Positions 1-7,552 are shown, counted from the first letter of the stretch. The stretch is DNA of 44,754 bases from Euzebyales bacterium (GCA_013695145.1 JACDBB010000007.1:1-44754), one strand, 5' to 3'. Made by a program: numbers and translations. The notes: a model not told the origin generated them from the letters alone.

Positions 1-66
1 GCGGCGATAGCGGCGTTGGAGTCTGCCCGGGACCAAAGCGCAGACGGCCTCGCCCCAGGCGGGTAG
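1..66 (+). CDS. C-terminal end of a gene entering from the left edge (uncertain)
   Basis: Frame 1 is open from the first base to a TAG at 64-66 and would give the last 21 residues of a protein (ending DGLAPGG). The piece is too short to recognise and could equally be chance. It is listed only because a ribosome-binding-site-like AAGGAG and a new start follow 30 bases later, as expected after the end of a gene. Confidence 0.25.
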   Translation, partial: AAIAALESARDQSADGLAPGG

Positions 67-102
67 GTGCTGTTCCCCTCCGCGGTTCTCCATCAAGGAG
101 AA

Positions 103-206
103 ATGCCGATCCTGCGAATGGAGCATCTGATTTCGCCGGCTGGAAGAAGGCGTTCGACGACGGCCCTTTGGAGCGTGAGCAGTCAGGCGGGCCCTCCGCC
201 GTGTAG
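103..206 (+). pseudogene. Broken small monooxygenase-like (ABM/dimeric barrel) protein, N-terminal fragment
   Basis: An AAGGAG stands just before an ATG at 103, which reads MPILRMEH. The reading frame then shifts near 125 and continues as SDFAGWKKAFDDGPLEREQ before a TAG at 204-206. Together these resemble the first third of small antibiotic-biosynthesis-monooxygenase-like proteins of about 100 residues, which start MPILR.EH and continue ..F..WK.AFD.DP..R..SG. The join needs a frameshift and the C-terminal two thirds are missing, so this is a relic. The family assignment is from memory and moderate. Confidence 0.45.
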
Positions 207-451
207 AGGACGACCGACAGCGGCACGGCCGCACCCCCGGCGGGTAGTCGAGCGCGTAGTACAGCGTCAGCGGAGGCACTCACCATCAGCGCGGCCAGCG
301 GCCAGTCACGCCGCATCAACACCGGGACCGCGATCACGGCGACGAGCGCGTAGGCCAGCGCGTTGGCCAGGCGCCCGCCTGGCTCCAGGTTCAGTGCCAT
401 CCCCACGAGCAGCGCCGTCGCCACACCCACCGCCAGCGCACCGTCCACCAC
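190..451 (-). pseudogene. Sensor histidine kinase N-terminal membrane domain, frameshifted relic
   Basis: Reading the minus strand from about 451 gives ALAVGVATALLVGMALNLEP, then ALAYALVAVIAVPVLMRRDW, then PLAALMVSASA. A shift of frame continues with LTLYYALDYPPG, and another shift gives AVPLSVVLYTAEG. Alternating hydrophobic helices with RR.WPLAAL and YY.LDYPPG..PL...LYT is the membrane sensor region typical of actinobacterial NarL-system histidine kinases. No dimerisation or ATPase domain follows, and at least two frameshifts are needed. It is a decayed N-terminal fragment. Confidence 0.45.
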
Positions 452-569
452 CGGCGCGGGAATGCATCAGGGTCGAGACGGCGACGAAGTCCTGTGCATC
501 ACTCCAGAACCCCCTGCTCGTGCGCTATCGGAAGTGGTTCGCCGCTGGCGAAGGCCGCCGAAGGTCACG

Positions 570-575
570 TACCCT
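570..575 (+). promoter_or_regulatory. -10 box of a leaderless promoter for the toxin-antitoxin-like pair
   Basis: TACCCT lies 7 bases before the ATG at 583, the spacing expected when transcription starts at the initiation codon. The same spacing recurs at several genes in this window. No convincing -35 is visible. Confidence 0.45.
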
Positions 576-582
576 GCGTGGC

Positions 583-843
583 ATGGCGAACACGGTCGTT
601 GCAGATCGCAAGGCGACTCTTGCCGAGGTCCTTGCTCATGCGGACGCCATCCGCCGGCTGATCACGGCGCACAACTTGGGCGCGCCGCGCATCCGAGGAG
701 ATGGAACCGTCGTCGTGCACAGCGACGAGTCCGGGTATCGCTCGGTCAACCGCCTGTCCACCGAGGCCAGCCGGGTGGTCGGTGCCTACGTCCATGTGCT
801 CACCGATGACGTCCCAGGCGCCGCCGACACGCAGCCGTTGTGA
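583..843 (+). CDS. Small MntA-like partner (candidate antitoxin) of the HEPN protein
   Basis: An 86-residue protein starting MANTVVADRK. It is coupled to the next gene by a GTGA overlap at 840-843. Its layout (helix AHADAIRRLITAHNLG, strand-rich centre, then GAYVHVLTDDVPGA near the end) is reminiscent of MntA-type minimal nucleotidyltransferases, whose C-terminus reads ..GR.VDVVT.. . The hallmark GSxARG..SDxDL catalytic motif is absent; RIRGDGTVVVHSDESGYRS stands in its place. By position it should be the antitoxin, but any enzymatic activity is doubtful. The start is supported by the leaderless -10 box just upstream. Confidence 0.6.
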   Translation: MANTVVADRKATLAEVLAHADAIRRLITAHNLGAPRIRGDGTVVVHSDESGYRSVNRLSTEASRVVGAYVHVLTDDVPGAADTQPL

Positions 844-1169
844 CCGGCGACGAGCTGCTTGACGCGCTCATCGACACCTTGGAGCAACTGGCGGCGATCC
901 TCCCCGGCGACAAGGTGGTATGGGACGCCGAGCCGACGATCCGGCTGGCCGTCGAGCGGCTGTGGATCACCGCAGGCAACGTGGCCGAGGCCTACCGCAA
1001 AGACGTGCTCGACGCCGACCCCGGCGTGGAGCCGTGGTCCGAGCTGGTCGCGTACCGCAACAAGCTCGCTCACGCGTTGCCCGGGGACCTCTCGACTGAT
1101 CGCATCTATGTCGACAGTCGCGCCGATCCAGTTCGCCTTCTCGCACGCATCCGTGACGAGCGACCGTGA
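840..1169 (+). CDS. HEPN-domain (DUF86/HepT-like) probable RNase toxin
   Basis: A 109-residue, mostly helical protein, the usual size of HepT toxins. The helix EPTIRLAVERLWITAGNVAEA resembles the DUF86 core, and AYRNKLAHAL carries the HEPN RNase signature R-N-x3-H (R73 to H78). In characterised HepT proteins the motif is RX4HXY and the tyrosine is AMPylated by the MntA antitoxin. Here that position is Leu80. The GTG start overlaps the stop of the upstream gene, so the two are translationally coupled, as in MntA-HepT modules. HEPN membership is well supported; the toxin role is inferred. Confidence 0.75.
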   Translation: MTGDELLDALIDTLEQLAAILPGDKVVWDAEPTIRLAVERLWITAGNVAEAYRKDVLDADPGVEPWSELVAYRNKLAHALPGDLSTDRIYVDSRADPVRLLARIRDERP

Positions 1170-1471
1170 GCACCGGCGGCATGGGGAACTCTGACTCCGG
1201 CCGCACCAGCCCACCGGTATCCGCTGATACCTCAAGTGGTTGCCGTAGGCTCATCGTGCGGCCATGGCTGCGTCAGGTGGGACAGTGTGAAACGGCCGCC
1301 TCCGTCAGGAACCGCGCAGCCTCGTCCAGCGGGCCGAACAGGTCGCGATGAGCCACCCGCTCGATGTACATCTTGTGGCTGTCCCATCGGTCAGTGTTCG
1401 AGAGCAAACTCCGCCACCGCCAAAGATTGCCTGGAAAGAGGTGTTCGCTGGGAAAGATATCCTGGCCTGGG
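1170..1471. other. Gene-free stretch with only scraps of coding sequence
   Basis: No intact gene is visible. On the minus strand about 1276-1378 encodes a short open piece with DSHKMYIERVAHRDLFG followed by PLDEAARFLTEA and a stop. It looks protein-like but has no start codon and I do not recognise it. The plus strand toward 1472 leads into the group II intron maturase relic. The stretch belongs to the decayed left end of the window. Confidence 0.4.
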
Positions 1472-1516
1472 TACGTCTACACCTACCCCGCGAAGAAGGC
1501 GCTCGCGTCGATCAAG
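1472..1516 (+). pseudogene. Relic of a group II intron reverse transcriptase/maturase
   Basis: The plus strand reads YVYTYPAKKALASIK. This closely matches the segment of actinobacterial group II intron maturases just after the reverse transcriptase domain, where ..YTYPSKKALASVK.KVR.. precedes the maturase X domain. The similarity ends abruptly at about 1516, exactly where the minus-strand antiporter fragment begins. This suggests that an intron inserted in or near the antiporter and was later deleted, taking the antiporter 3' end with it. The match is short (15 residues), so this is a suggestive call. Confidence 0.45.
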
Positions 1517-1874
1517 CGGCAGCCTCGGCGAGCCCCAGCCCGGCGATCGTCCAGCCGGCCAGCACCGTCAGGGCGAACACGAGCGGCATGCCGAGCAGCA
1601 GGGCGCGCCCGGGCAGCCGCCAGGCCGTCGTCAGCTGTCGCACCCCCGAGCGCATCCCGTCGGTCAGCAGCACCGAGAACAGGGCGAACTCGGCCAGGCG
1701 ATGAACGAGTTCCTCGTCGGCGCCGGCGGAGGGCAGAACGCCGCCGACAGCCGGCCCCAGCGCGAACCCAGCGATGAGGAACAGCACCGCGGTCGACAGC
1801 ACGCTGCGCTCAGCCAGATCGGAGAGCAGCACCGCCACGAGCAGCACGACCGCGAAGACCAAGAGCACGGTCAT
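1512..1874 (-). pseudogene. Truncated CPA1-type cation/proton antiporter, N-terminal 120 residues
   Basis: The start ATG at 1874 is preceded on the minus strand by GGAGG at good spacing. The product (MTVLLVFAVVLLVAVLLSD...) has the first helices of a Na+/H+ or K+/H+ exchanger: LFLIAGFALGPAVGG, then LVHRLAEFALFSVLLTDGM, then LPGRALLLGMPLVFALTVLAG. Full-length members have about 400 residues and 11 to 13 helices. The frame ends after GLAEAAA, just before the point where intact antiporters continue with LLGA.LAPTDP. The transport core is therefore lost and the fragment should not be functional. Confidence 0.7.
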
Positions 1875-2157
1875 GCCAAGCCCTCCGTCCCGCCGGGCGT
1901 CGCCCAACCGCTTCACGAGCCCACTGGCCGCGGCACGGTCAACAGGCTCCACGGCGCTGTGCTGGCAGCGCCTGACAGTCACCGTCGCTGAAGTCCCCGG
2001 CTCGGGCGGCACCCATATCGCGTCACGATACTCTCCGTCGGGTATTGCCTGCTCCTCACCGCCACCGTCGAGGAAGACTCTTGCTCCGGTCGTTCTCCGC
2101 ACGCCGCATGCCGTCGCGCCGCCCTCCGGCCGGTCGGGCCGCCGATGAGGTGCAGGC

Positions 2158-3981
2158 GTGAGCGTCCGGCTCGAGGACTACGCGATCATCGGCGACACCG
2201 AAACGGTGGCGCTGGTGTCCCGGTCCGGCTCCATCGACTGGCTGTGCCTGCCCCGCTTCGACTCCGGGGCCTGCTTCGCCGCTCTGCTCGGTGATGAGTC
2301 GAACGGCCGCTGGGCCCTGACGCCCGTCGGGTCGCCGCGGGCCGTCCGCAGGCGCTATCGCCCGGGCACGCTGGTCCTGGAGACGGAGTTCGACTGCGAC
2401 GGAGGCACGGTGCGCATCGTCGATTCCATGCCGCCCCGCGGCCTCGAGGGGGGAGACAATCCCGATGTCGTCCGCGTCGTCGAGGGCGTCAGTGGGCGTG
2501 TCGCCATGCGCATGGTTCTGACGATCCGCTTCGACTACGGCTGGGTGGTGCCGTGGGTGTCAAGGCGGGGGCGGTGCCTGCACGCGGTAGCCGGGCCCGA
2601 CCGACTGGTGCTCACCACCCCGGTCGCGCTTCGGGGTGAGGGCCTGTCCACCGTCGCGGAGTTCGAGGTCGCGGAAGGGGACCAGGTCCCGTTCGTGTTG
2701 ACCTGGCATCCGTCCCACCAACCGGTGCTCGAGCCGGTGGACGCGACGAAGTCGACGGCGAACACGACCGCGTGGTGGCGGCAATGGTCGGCGAGGAGCA
2801 CCTACCGCGGGGAATACCAGGACGCGGTCGGTCGCTCGCTGATCACACTGAAGGCGCTGACGTACGCGCCGACCGGTGGTGTCGTGGCGGCTGCGACGAC
2901 ATCGCTGCCCGAGCGCCTGGGCAGCAGCCGCAACTGGGACTACCGTTTCGTGTGGTTGCGCGACGCCACCTTCACGCTGCAGGCGCTCATGCTCGCCGGC
3001 TACCGGCAGGAAGCCCTGGCATGGCGCGACTGGCTGCTTCGCGCCGTCGCCGGCGACCCGCCGCGGTTGCAAATCATGTACGGGATCGCGGGCGAGCGGC
3101 GCCTGACCGAGTTCGAACTGCCGTGGCTGCCAGGCTACGAAGGTTCCTCGCCGGTGCGGATCGGCAACGGCGCCTACGACCAGATGCAGCTCGACGTCTA
3201 CGGCGAGGTGATGGACGCCCTCCACTACGCGCGGCGGACGGGGATGGAGGCCGATCACGCCAGCTGGTCCCTCCAACGGGCGTTGCTGGAGCACCTGGAG
3301 AGGACCTGGAGCCAGCTCGATCACGGCATCTGGGAGATGCGGGGGCCGAAACGCGCGTTCACCCACTCGCGGGTCATGGCATGGGTCGCGTTCGACCGTG
3401 CCATCAAGTCCGTGGAGAACTCGGGTTTGCATGGACCTGTCGACCGGTGGAGAGGCCTCCGCGACGAGATCCACGTCGAGGTGCTGGCGGAGGGATTCGA
3501 CGCCGACCGTAACACGTTCACGCAGTCCTACGGCTCCCGGGAGCTGGACGCGAGCCTTCTGCTCATCCCGCAGATGGGGTTCCTGCCGGCGCACGACGCA
3601 CGGGTCCGGGGCACCGTGGACGCCGTCCAACGCGAACTCGGTCGGGGCGACGGTCTGCTGCTGCGCTACCGCACCGAGGTTTCCGACGACGGCCTACCGC
3701 ATGGCGAGGGGGCGTTCCTGCTCTGCTCGTTCTGGCTGGTGGACGCCCTGGCCATGATCGGTCGGAGGGACGAGGCGCGCCGGACGTTCGAACGGCTCCT
3801 GGAGGTCCGCAACGAGGTCGGCCTGCTCGCCGAGGAGTACGACGCGGTCGCAGACCGCATGCTCGGCAACTTTCCGCAGGCGTTCAGCCACCTCGGGTTG
3901 GTGTCGTCCGCCTACAACCTCGGCGCCGGAGCCGGCCCCGCCGACCAACGCAGCGACGACACGCGAACAACGAGCCCATGA
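2158..3981 (+). CDS. Glycoside hydrolase family 15 protein (trehalase/glucoamylase type)
   Basis: A 607-residue cytoplasmic protein, the normal length for bacterial GH15 enzymes that hydrolyse trehalose or alpha-glucans to glucose. The N-terminus RLEDYAIIGDTETVALVSRSGSIDWLC is the family hallmark. The (alpha/alpha)6 barrel follows from about residue 250 (SSRNWDYRFVWLRDATFTL). Likely catalytic acids are E393 in GIWEMRG and E517 in HGEGAF, and the terminal signature GNFPQAFSHLGLV is present. The GTG start has GAGG a few bases upstream. It overlaps the glucose dehydrogenase gene by 4 bases (ATGA), suggesting that glucose released here is passed on to oxidation. Trehalase versus glucoamylase cannot be told from sequence alone. 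Confidence 0.93.
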   Translation: MSVRLEDYAIIGDTETVALVSRSGSIDWLCLPRFDSGACFAALLGDESNGRWALTPVGSPRAVRRRYRPGTLVLETEFDCDGGTVRIVDSMPPRGLEGGDNPDVVRVVEGVSGRVAMRMVLTIRFDYGWVVPWVSRRGRCLHAVAGPDRLVLTTPVALRGEGLSTVAEFEVAEGDQVPFVLTWHPSHQPVLEPVDATKSTANTTAWWRQWSARSTYRGEYQDAVGRSLITLKALTYAPTGGVVAAATTSLPERLGSSRNWDYRFVWLRDATFTLQALMLAGYRQEALAWRDWLLRAVAGDPPRLQIMYGIAGERRLTEFELPWLPGYEGSSPVRIGNGAYDQMQLDVYGEVMDALHYARRTGMEADHASWSLQRALLEHLERTWSQLDHGIWEMRGPKRAFTHSRVMAWVAFDRAIKSVENSGLHGPVDRWRGLRDEIHVEVLAEGFDADRNTFTQSYGSRELDASLLLIPQMGFLPAHDARVRGTVDAVQRELGRGDGLLLRYRTEVSDDGLPHGEGAFLLCSFWLVDALAMIGRRDEARRTFERLLEVRNEVGLLAEEYDAVADRMLGNFPQAFSHLGLVSSAYNLGAGAGPADQRSDDTRTTSP

Positions 3982-5060
3982 TGAGGGCCATCATCGTCAC
4001 GCCCGGCGTCGAAGACTCCGTCCGACTCGACGAGGTCGGTGAGCCCGACCCCGCCGAAGGGTCAGTGCTCGTCGAGACCCTGATGATCGGTGTGTGCGGC
4101 ACCGACCGGGAGATCATCGCCGGCGAGCACGGGCAGCCTCCCCCCGGAACGGACGACCTCGTACTCGGCCATGAATCGTTGGGCAGCGTGCTGGAAGCGC
4201 CGCGCGACAGCGGGCTGACGGCGGGAGACCTCGTCGTCGGCATCGTCCGACGGCCGGATCCGGAACCCTGCGTGAACTGCGCGGTCGGCGAGTGGGACAT
4301 GTGCCGTAACGGCCGCTACACCGAGCACGGCATCAAGGGGCTCGACGGCTACGCGCGGGAGCGATTCCGTCTCGACCCCGGGTACGCCGTCCGCGTGGAT
4401 CCTGCGCTCGGTGACCTGGCGGTCCTGCTCGAGCCCGCCAGCATCGTGGCCAAGGCGTGGGAGCACATCGAGCGCATCGGCAAGCGCGCCCACTGGGAAC
4501 CGCGCAGAGTGCTTGTGACCGGCGCGGGCCCGATTGGGCTCCTCGCCGCTCTGATGGGACGGCAACGTGGGCTGGAGGTGGCGGCGCTCGACCGCGTGGT
4601 CGACGGTCCGAAGCCACGACTCGTCACCGATCTCGACGCGACGTACCACGTCGGTGACATCGAGGCGGCGTGCGCAGACGCGGACGTCGTCATCGAGGCC
4701 ACAGGCGCGGCGGAGCTGGTCTTCGAGGTGATGCGCTCCAGCGCGCGCAACGGAATCGTGTGTCTGACGGGGGTCACCTCGCCAGGACGGCGGATCGAGG
4801 TCGCCGCCGGCCTCATCGCTCACCAGATCGTGCTCGAGAACGACGTCGTGTTCGGGTCTGTCAACGCCAACCGTCGCCACTACGAGCAGGCAGCCCACGT
4901 CCTCGCCGCAGCCGACCCGGACTGGCTCGGCCGGCTCATCACCCGCCGGGTGCCCCTCGAGCGCTGGCGCGACGCGTACGAATCCACTCCCACCGGCATC
5001 AAGACCGTCATTGCTCTTGCCGCGTCGGCCGAGAGCCGGTCGTGGCAGCCGCCGCGGTGA
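3978..5060 (+). CDS. gdh: Glucose 1-dehydrogenase (zinc-dependent MDR family)
   Basis: A 360-residue protein that should oxidise D-glucose to gluconolactone with NAD(P)+. It has the GroES-like N-domain with catalytic zinc ligands (GVCGTDRE, then VLGHESLG), a structural-zinc lobe with CVNCAVGEWDMC, and a Rossmann fold starting VLVTGAGPIGLLAALM at about residue 177. EPASIVAKAW and the C-terminal glucose dehydrogenase region match the archaeal/bacterial GDH subfamily (Sulfolobus type). It starts inside the stop of the GH15 gene, giving a two-gene hydrolysis-then-oxidation operon. The substrate is inferred from family and neighbour. Confidence 0.88.
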   Translation: MMRAIIVTPGVEDSVRLDEVGEPDPAEGSVLVETLMIGVCGTDREIIAGEHGQPPPGTDDLVLGHESLGSVLEAPRDSGLTAGDLVVGIVRRPDPEPCVNCAVGEWDMCRNGRYTEHGIKGLDGYARERFRLDPGYAVRVDPALGDLAVLLEPASIVAKAWEHIERIGKRAHWEPRRVLVTGAGPIGLLAALMGRQRGLEVAALDRVVDGPKPRLVTDLDATYHVGDIEAACADADVVIEATGAAELVFEVMRSSARNGIVCLTGVTSPGRRIEVAAGLIAHQIVLENDVVFGSVNANRRHYEQAAHVLAAADPDWLGRLITRRVPLERWRDAYESTPTGIKTVIALAASAESRSWQPPR

Positions 5061-5082
5061 GCAGGCGCTTGATGCGGGCGGG

Positions 5083-5577
5083 TCAGGCCGGTGGGAGGGG
5101 AGCGGCCGCCGGTGTTGTCGCGAGCGCGAGCCCGGCCAGGCTCGCCAGCAGGCGCGCGGGCACGCAGGCCGCCTGGTCGGGCTCCTGGTCATCGTCGCTC
5201 GCGAGCACGAGCACGCCGCTGGGTCCGTCCGCGCTGCCGTGCAGCGGCAGCGCGCACAGGCTCGTGAGCGGGCGGACACCGATCAGGGGAGCGGCGTCCC
5301 GCCGCCGGACCTGCATGCGTCCGGTGCGGTGGACCGCGTGACAGAGGCCGTCCCCGTGCGCGAGCTCGGCGACCAGCGCCTGGGCGAGACGACGGTCCCC
5401 CGCGGCCACGAGCTGCAGGGTCCCCTGCGGGTCAGCCACGAGCACGGCTGCGCCGACCCAGCCGTGCAACACCGATCCGAGCGCTGCGACGGCCGCCCCG
5501 AGCGCTTCGGATGACCTCGGCCAGGCGGAGGGGTCGCGCGCGGTCAGGGGTGCGTGGCTCTCAACGGTTGGCTGCAT
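5083..5577 (-). CDS. GAF-domain protein
   Basis: A 164-residue protein consisting of little more than one GAF domain. It has AVLVADPQGTLQLVAAGD, LAHGDGLCHAVHRTGRMQV and SLCALPLHGSADGPSGVLVLAS, the strands usual for the actinobacterial GAF domains that precede ANTAR or kinase modules. No output domain follows, so it would work by binding a ligand or partner. It lies downstream of the truncated sigma-factor gene on the same strand (118-base gap) and is convergent with gdh. The start ATG at 5577 is chosen because the upstream in-frame sequence shows no family similarity. Confidence 0.7.
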   Translation of the reverse strand: MQPTVESHAPLTARDPSAWPRSSEALGAAVAALGSVLHGWVGAAVLVADPQGTLQLVAAGDRRLAQALVAELAHGDGLCHAVHRTGRMQVRRRDAAPLIGVRPLTSLCALPLHGSADGPSGVLVLASDDDQEPDQAACVPARLLASLAGLALATTPAAAPLPPA

Positions 5578-5695
5578 CGGCTCCGCCTCGACTGGTGAGC
5601 TGCTCAAACGGATCGCCCGCCCCAGACCGTGGCGCACACCCCTCGGGTGACCTCGGACTCCCCCGGACCGGTTACGTTCCCGAGTGGCCGGGTCC

Positions 5696-6007
5696 TTACT
5701 CCCGATAGCTCCGATAGCTGATCGCGAGGATCCAGCTGAGCGCATCGCTGTGCGTGGCGTCGAAGCGTGGGGCTTCGCGCCACACGGCGACCAGCGCTTG
5801 CGCGGCGGCTCGTTCGGCCTCGCCTGGGTCACGCAGCGAGCGCAGCGCAAGTCCGTAGACGCACACAGCGATGTGGTCGTACAGGGCGACGTACGCGCCG
5901 CGATCTCCCTGCGCGACCCTGTCCACGAGCCGCTGGATGGCAAACGCGTCGATCGGCTCGACCGCGGCCCGCCTGTGGCGGGGTCGGCGATGCGCCCAAG
6001 TCTCCAC
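5696..6007 (-). CDS. Sigma-70 region 2-only protein, truncated ECF sigma factor
   Basis: A 103-residue product. Residues 24-100 match region 2 of ECF (SigK-like) sigma factors: LVDRVAQGDRGAYVALYDH, VYGLALRSLRDPGEAERA, then SDALSWILAISYR. The frame stops directly after region 2 and no region 4 DNA-binding domain is found downstream in any frame. The end carries a 9-base tandem duplication (AGCTATCGG twice), followed by a TAA. It is most likely a truncated and possibly dead sigma gene, though a region 2-only protein could still bind core polymerase or an anti-sigma factor. Confidence 0.6.
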   Translation of the reverse strand: METWAHRRPRHRRAAVEPIDAFAIQRLVDRVAQGDRGAYVALYDHIAVCVYGLALRSLRDPGEAERAAAQALVAVWREAPRFDATHSDALSWILAISYRSYRE

Positions 6008-6276
6008 GTGCGGCTCACCTCGCGTCTTCCCTCAGGCAGCTGCCAGGTCGCGGCCCGCGGTGTCGGACCGGATACCCGGACCAGACAGTACGCGACGCGA
6101 CGTTCGGTCGTCGTGATGCCGTCCGGGGATCTGGAGACGGGGAGGCTGCGCGGGACGCTCGAACCTGAGCCGACCGGCGGACTCGACACCAAGTATTGCC
6201 TCATTCGTGCGCCGACGGCAACCGCGGAGGCAGGCGGTCTCGGCAGTTTCACGGCTCCTCCCCGGGTAGACGGCGC

Positions 6277-6746
6277 CACCCGTGGCTCGACAGCCACACC
6301 GACACCCGTTCGCGTGGGGCGTGCTGGGTGCGGCGGCGCAGGCCACCGAGCGCGTGGGGCTCGTCACGCTGGTGACGTGCCCGTTCCTGCGCTACCACCC
6401 GGCGACGGGGTGACGTTCCGCGGCGCGCACCTCACCGTGGAGGACGCCCGGCTGTACACCCGCCCGGAGCAGCCACCGGACGTTCTGATCGCCGGCAGCG
6501 GCAAGGAGTCGCTCAGCCTGGCGGCCGACGCTGCTGACGGCTTCGTCGCGGTCGAGCCCGAGGCGTCCTACGTCGAGCAGTTCCGCTCGCTGAGCGGCGA
6601 CGGGCGGGTGCTGGGGCAGGCACCGCTGTCCTACGACGCCGACGAGGGCAGCGCCAGGAAGCAGGCCATGCGTCGTCCAGGTCGCCTACGACAAGGACGG
6701 CTTCTTCCGCTTCTGGGCCGACGAGGTCCGCCCGCTGCTTCCGTGA
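6277..6746 (+). pseudogene. Broken F420-dependent LLM-class oxidoreductase (FGD-like family)
   Basis: Pieces of one F420-dependent glucose-6-phosphate-dehydrogenase-like enzyme appear in the right order but in different frames. HPWLDSH is followed after a shift by FAWGVLGAAAQATERVGLV and TCPFLRYHPA. After an internal deletion come GVTFRGAHLTVEDARLY, IAGSGKESLSLAADAADGF and YVEQFRSL, then, after a second deletion, VVQVAYDKDGFFRFWADEV and a TGA. Intact members have about 320 residues; this one lacks the N-terminus and two internal blocks. It is clearly a pseudogene. Confidence 0.8.
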
Positions 6747-6763
6747 CTCGCCTGGAAAAGCAA

Positions 6764-6790
6764 CCGGCCGGCGCCTGGGGCGCCGGCCGG
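6764..6790 (-). terminator. Strong hairpin terminator downstream of the two tRNA genes
   Basis: A perfect 12-base-pair stem (CCGGCCGGCGCC with its complement) closes on a 3-base loop. Read on the minus strand it is followed by TTGCTTTT, the order expected for an intrinsic terminator of the minus-strand tRNA transcript that ends just upstream. Confidence 0.8.
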
Positions 6791-6795
6791 GAGGG

Positions 6796-6870
6796 CGGAC
6801 CTGACGGGATTTGAACCCGCGACCTTCACCTTGACAGGGTGACGAGCACTCCTAGCTGCTCCACAGGTCC
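6796..6870 (-). tRNA. tRNA-Asp (anticodon GTC)
   Basis: A complete cloverleaf on the minus strand. It has a 7-bp acceptor stem GGACCTG/CAGGTCC, D stem GAGC/GCTC, anticodon stem TCACC/GGTGA around loop CTGTCAA (anticodon GTC), and T arm GCGGG-TTCAAAT-CCCGT. The discriminator base is G, as is usual for tRNA-Asp. CCA is not encoded. Confidence 0.95.
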
Positions 6871-6919
6871 TTGACAGAGCGTCGGCGGCCGAAGCGTACT
6901 CGACCGGCGCGTCTCCTCG

Positions 6920-6991
6920 TAGGCCGTGCAGGACTCGAACCCGCTCCGCCGGATTAAAAGTCCGGAGCTCTACCTGTTGAGCTAACGGCCC
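6920..6991 (-). tRNA. tRNA-Lys (anticodon TTT)
   Basis: A cloverleaf on the minus strand with D stem GCTC/GAGC, anticodon stem CCGGA/TCCGG around CTTTTAA (anticodon TTT), and T arm GCGGG-TTCGAGT-CCTGC. The acceptor stem GGGCCGT pairs with ACGGCCT, so the terminal pair is G1-U72 rather than G-C. The variable loop has only 4 bases. The discriminator is A. It is cotranscribed with tRNA-Asp, which lies 49 bases downstream on the same strand. Confidence 0.9.
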
Positions 6992-7120
6992 GTGGTCATC
7001 GCAGGGCCATCGCAACTCGCACGGGACACGCTAGCACCGGCGGAGTCGCCCCGGAGACCGGCGCAGCGCAGGAAAGCCCAGCCCACCCGACCGGTTTCGC
7101 CGCGAGCTGATCTTGCCCGA

Positions 7121-7552
7121 TCACTCCGGGTGGGCGGCGCAGGCCTCGCACAGGCCGTGGACCACGACGTCGACGTCCTCGACGACGAAGCCGTGGTCGC
7201 CATGCAGATGCGAGCGGATCCGCGACACCAGTTCGCCCTGGTGGTGATCGACACTGCGGCAACGGCGGCAATGCAGGTGGATCGCGTCGTCGGCGTGCGC
7301 GAGCTCCCAGTGGCCCCGGCCGTCGCCGAGCTGGACCTCGGTGGCGAGCCCGAGCTCGGTCAGCAGGGTCAGGGTCCGGTACACGCTGGCCACGTTGAAG
7401 TCGGCCACCGTCGCGCTCACGCGCTCGTGGATCTCCTCGGCCGACAGGTGGTCTCCCTCGGCGTGCGCGGCGCGCAGCACCTCCCAGACCAGCTGGCGCT
7501 GGGGGGTGAGCCGGTAGCCCTGGCTCCTGAGTCGATGGGCGACGTCGATCAC
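7121..7552 (-). CDS. Fur-family metalloregulator
   Basis: A 143-residue DNA-binding repressor of the Fur/Zur/PerR family. The N-terminal winged helix carries RLTPQRQLVWEVL and VASVYRTLTLLTELG. The metal-binding dimerisation half has HWELAHADDAIHLHCRRC (C95, C98) and LCEAC (C135, C138), the four cysteines of the structural zinc site. Which metal or signal it senses is not certain; the HLHC...CEAC arrangement is common in FurB/Zur-like actinobacterial members. It starts with GTG at 7552 and is divergent from mshD with only 28 bases between them, so it may control that gene as well as itself. Confidence 0.9.
   Translation of the reverse strand: MIDVAHRLRSQGYRLTPQRQLVWEVLRAAHAEGDHLSAEEIHERVSATVADFNVASVYRTLTLLTELGLATEVQLGDGRGHWELAHADDAIHLHCRRCRSVDHHQGELVSRIRSHLHGDHGFVVEDVDVVVHGLCEACAAHPE

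Noticed and set aside
2560-3630. Long open frame on the minus strand opposite the GH15 gene (356 codons)
   Set aside because: It is an antisense shadow caused by GC-biased third positions; the translation is Arg/Pro/His-rich with no family features, while the plus strand carries a clear GH15 enzyme.
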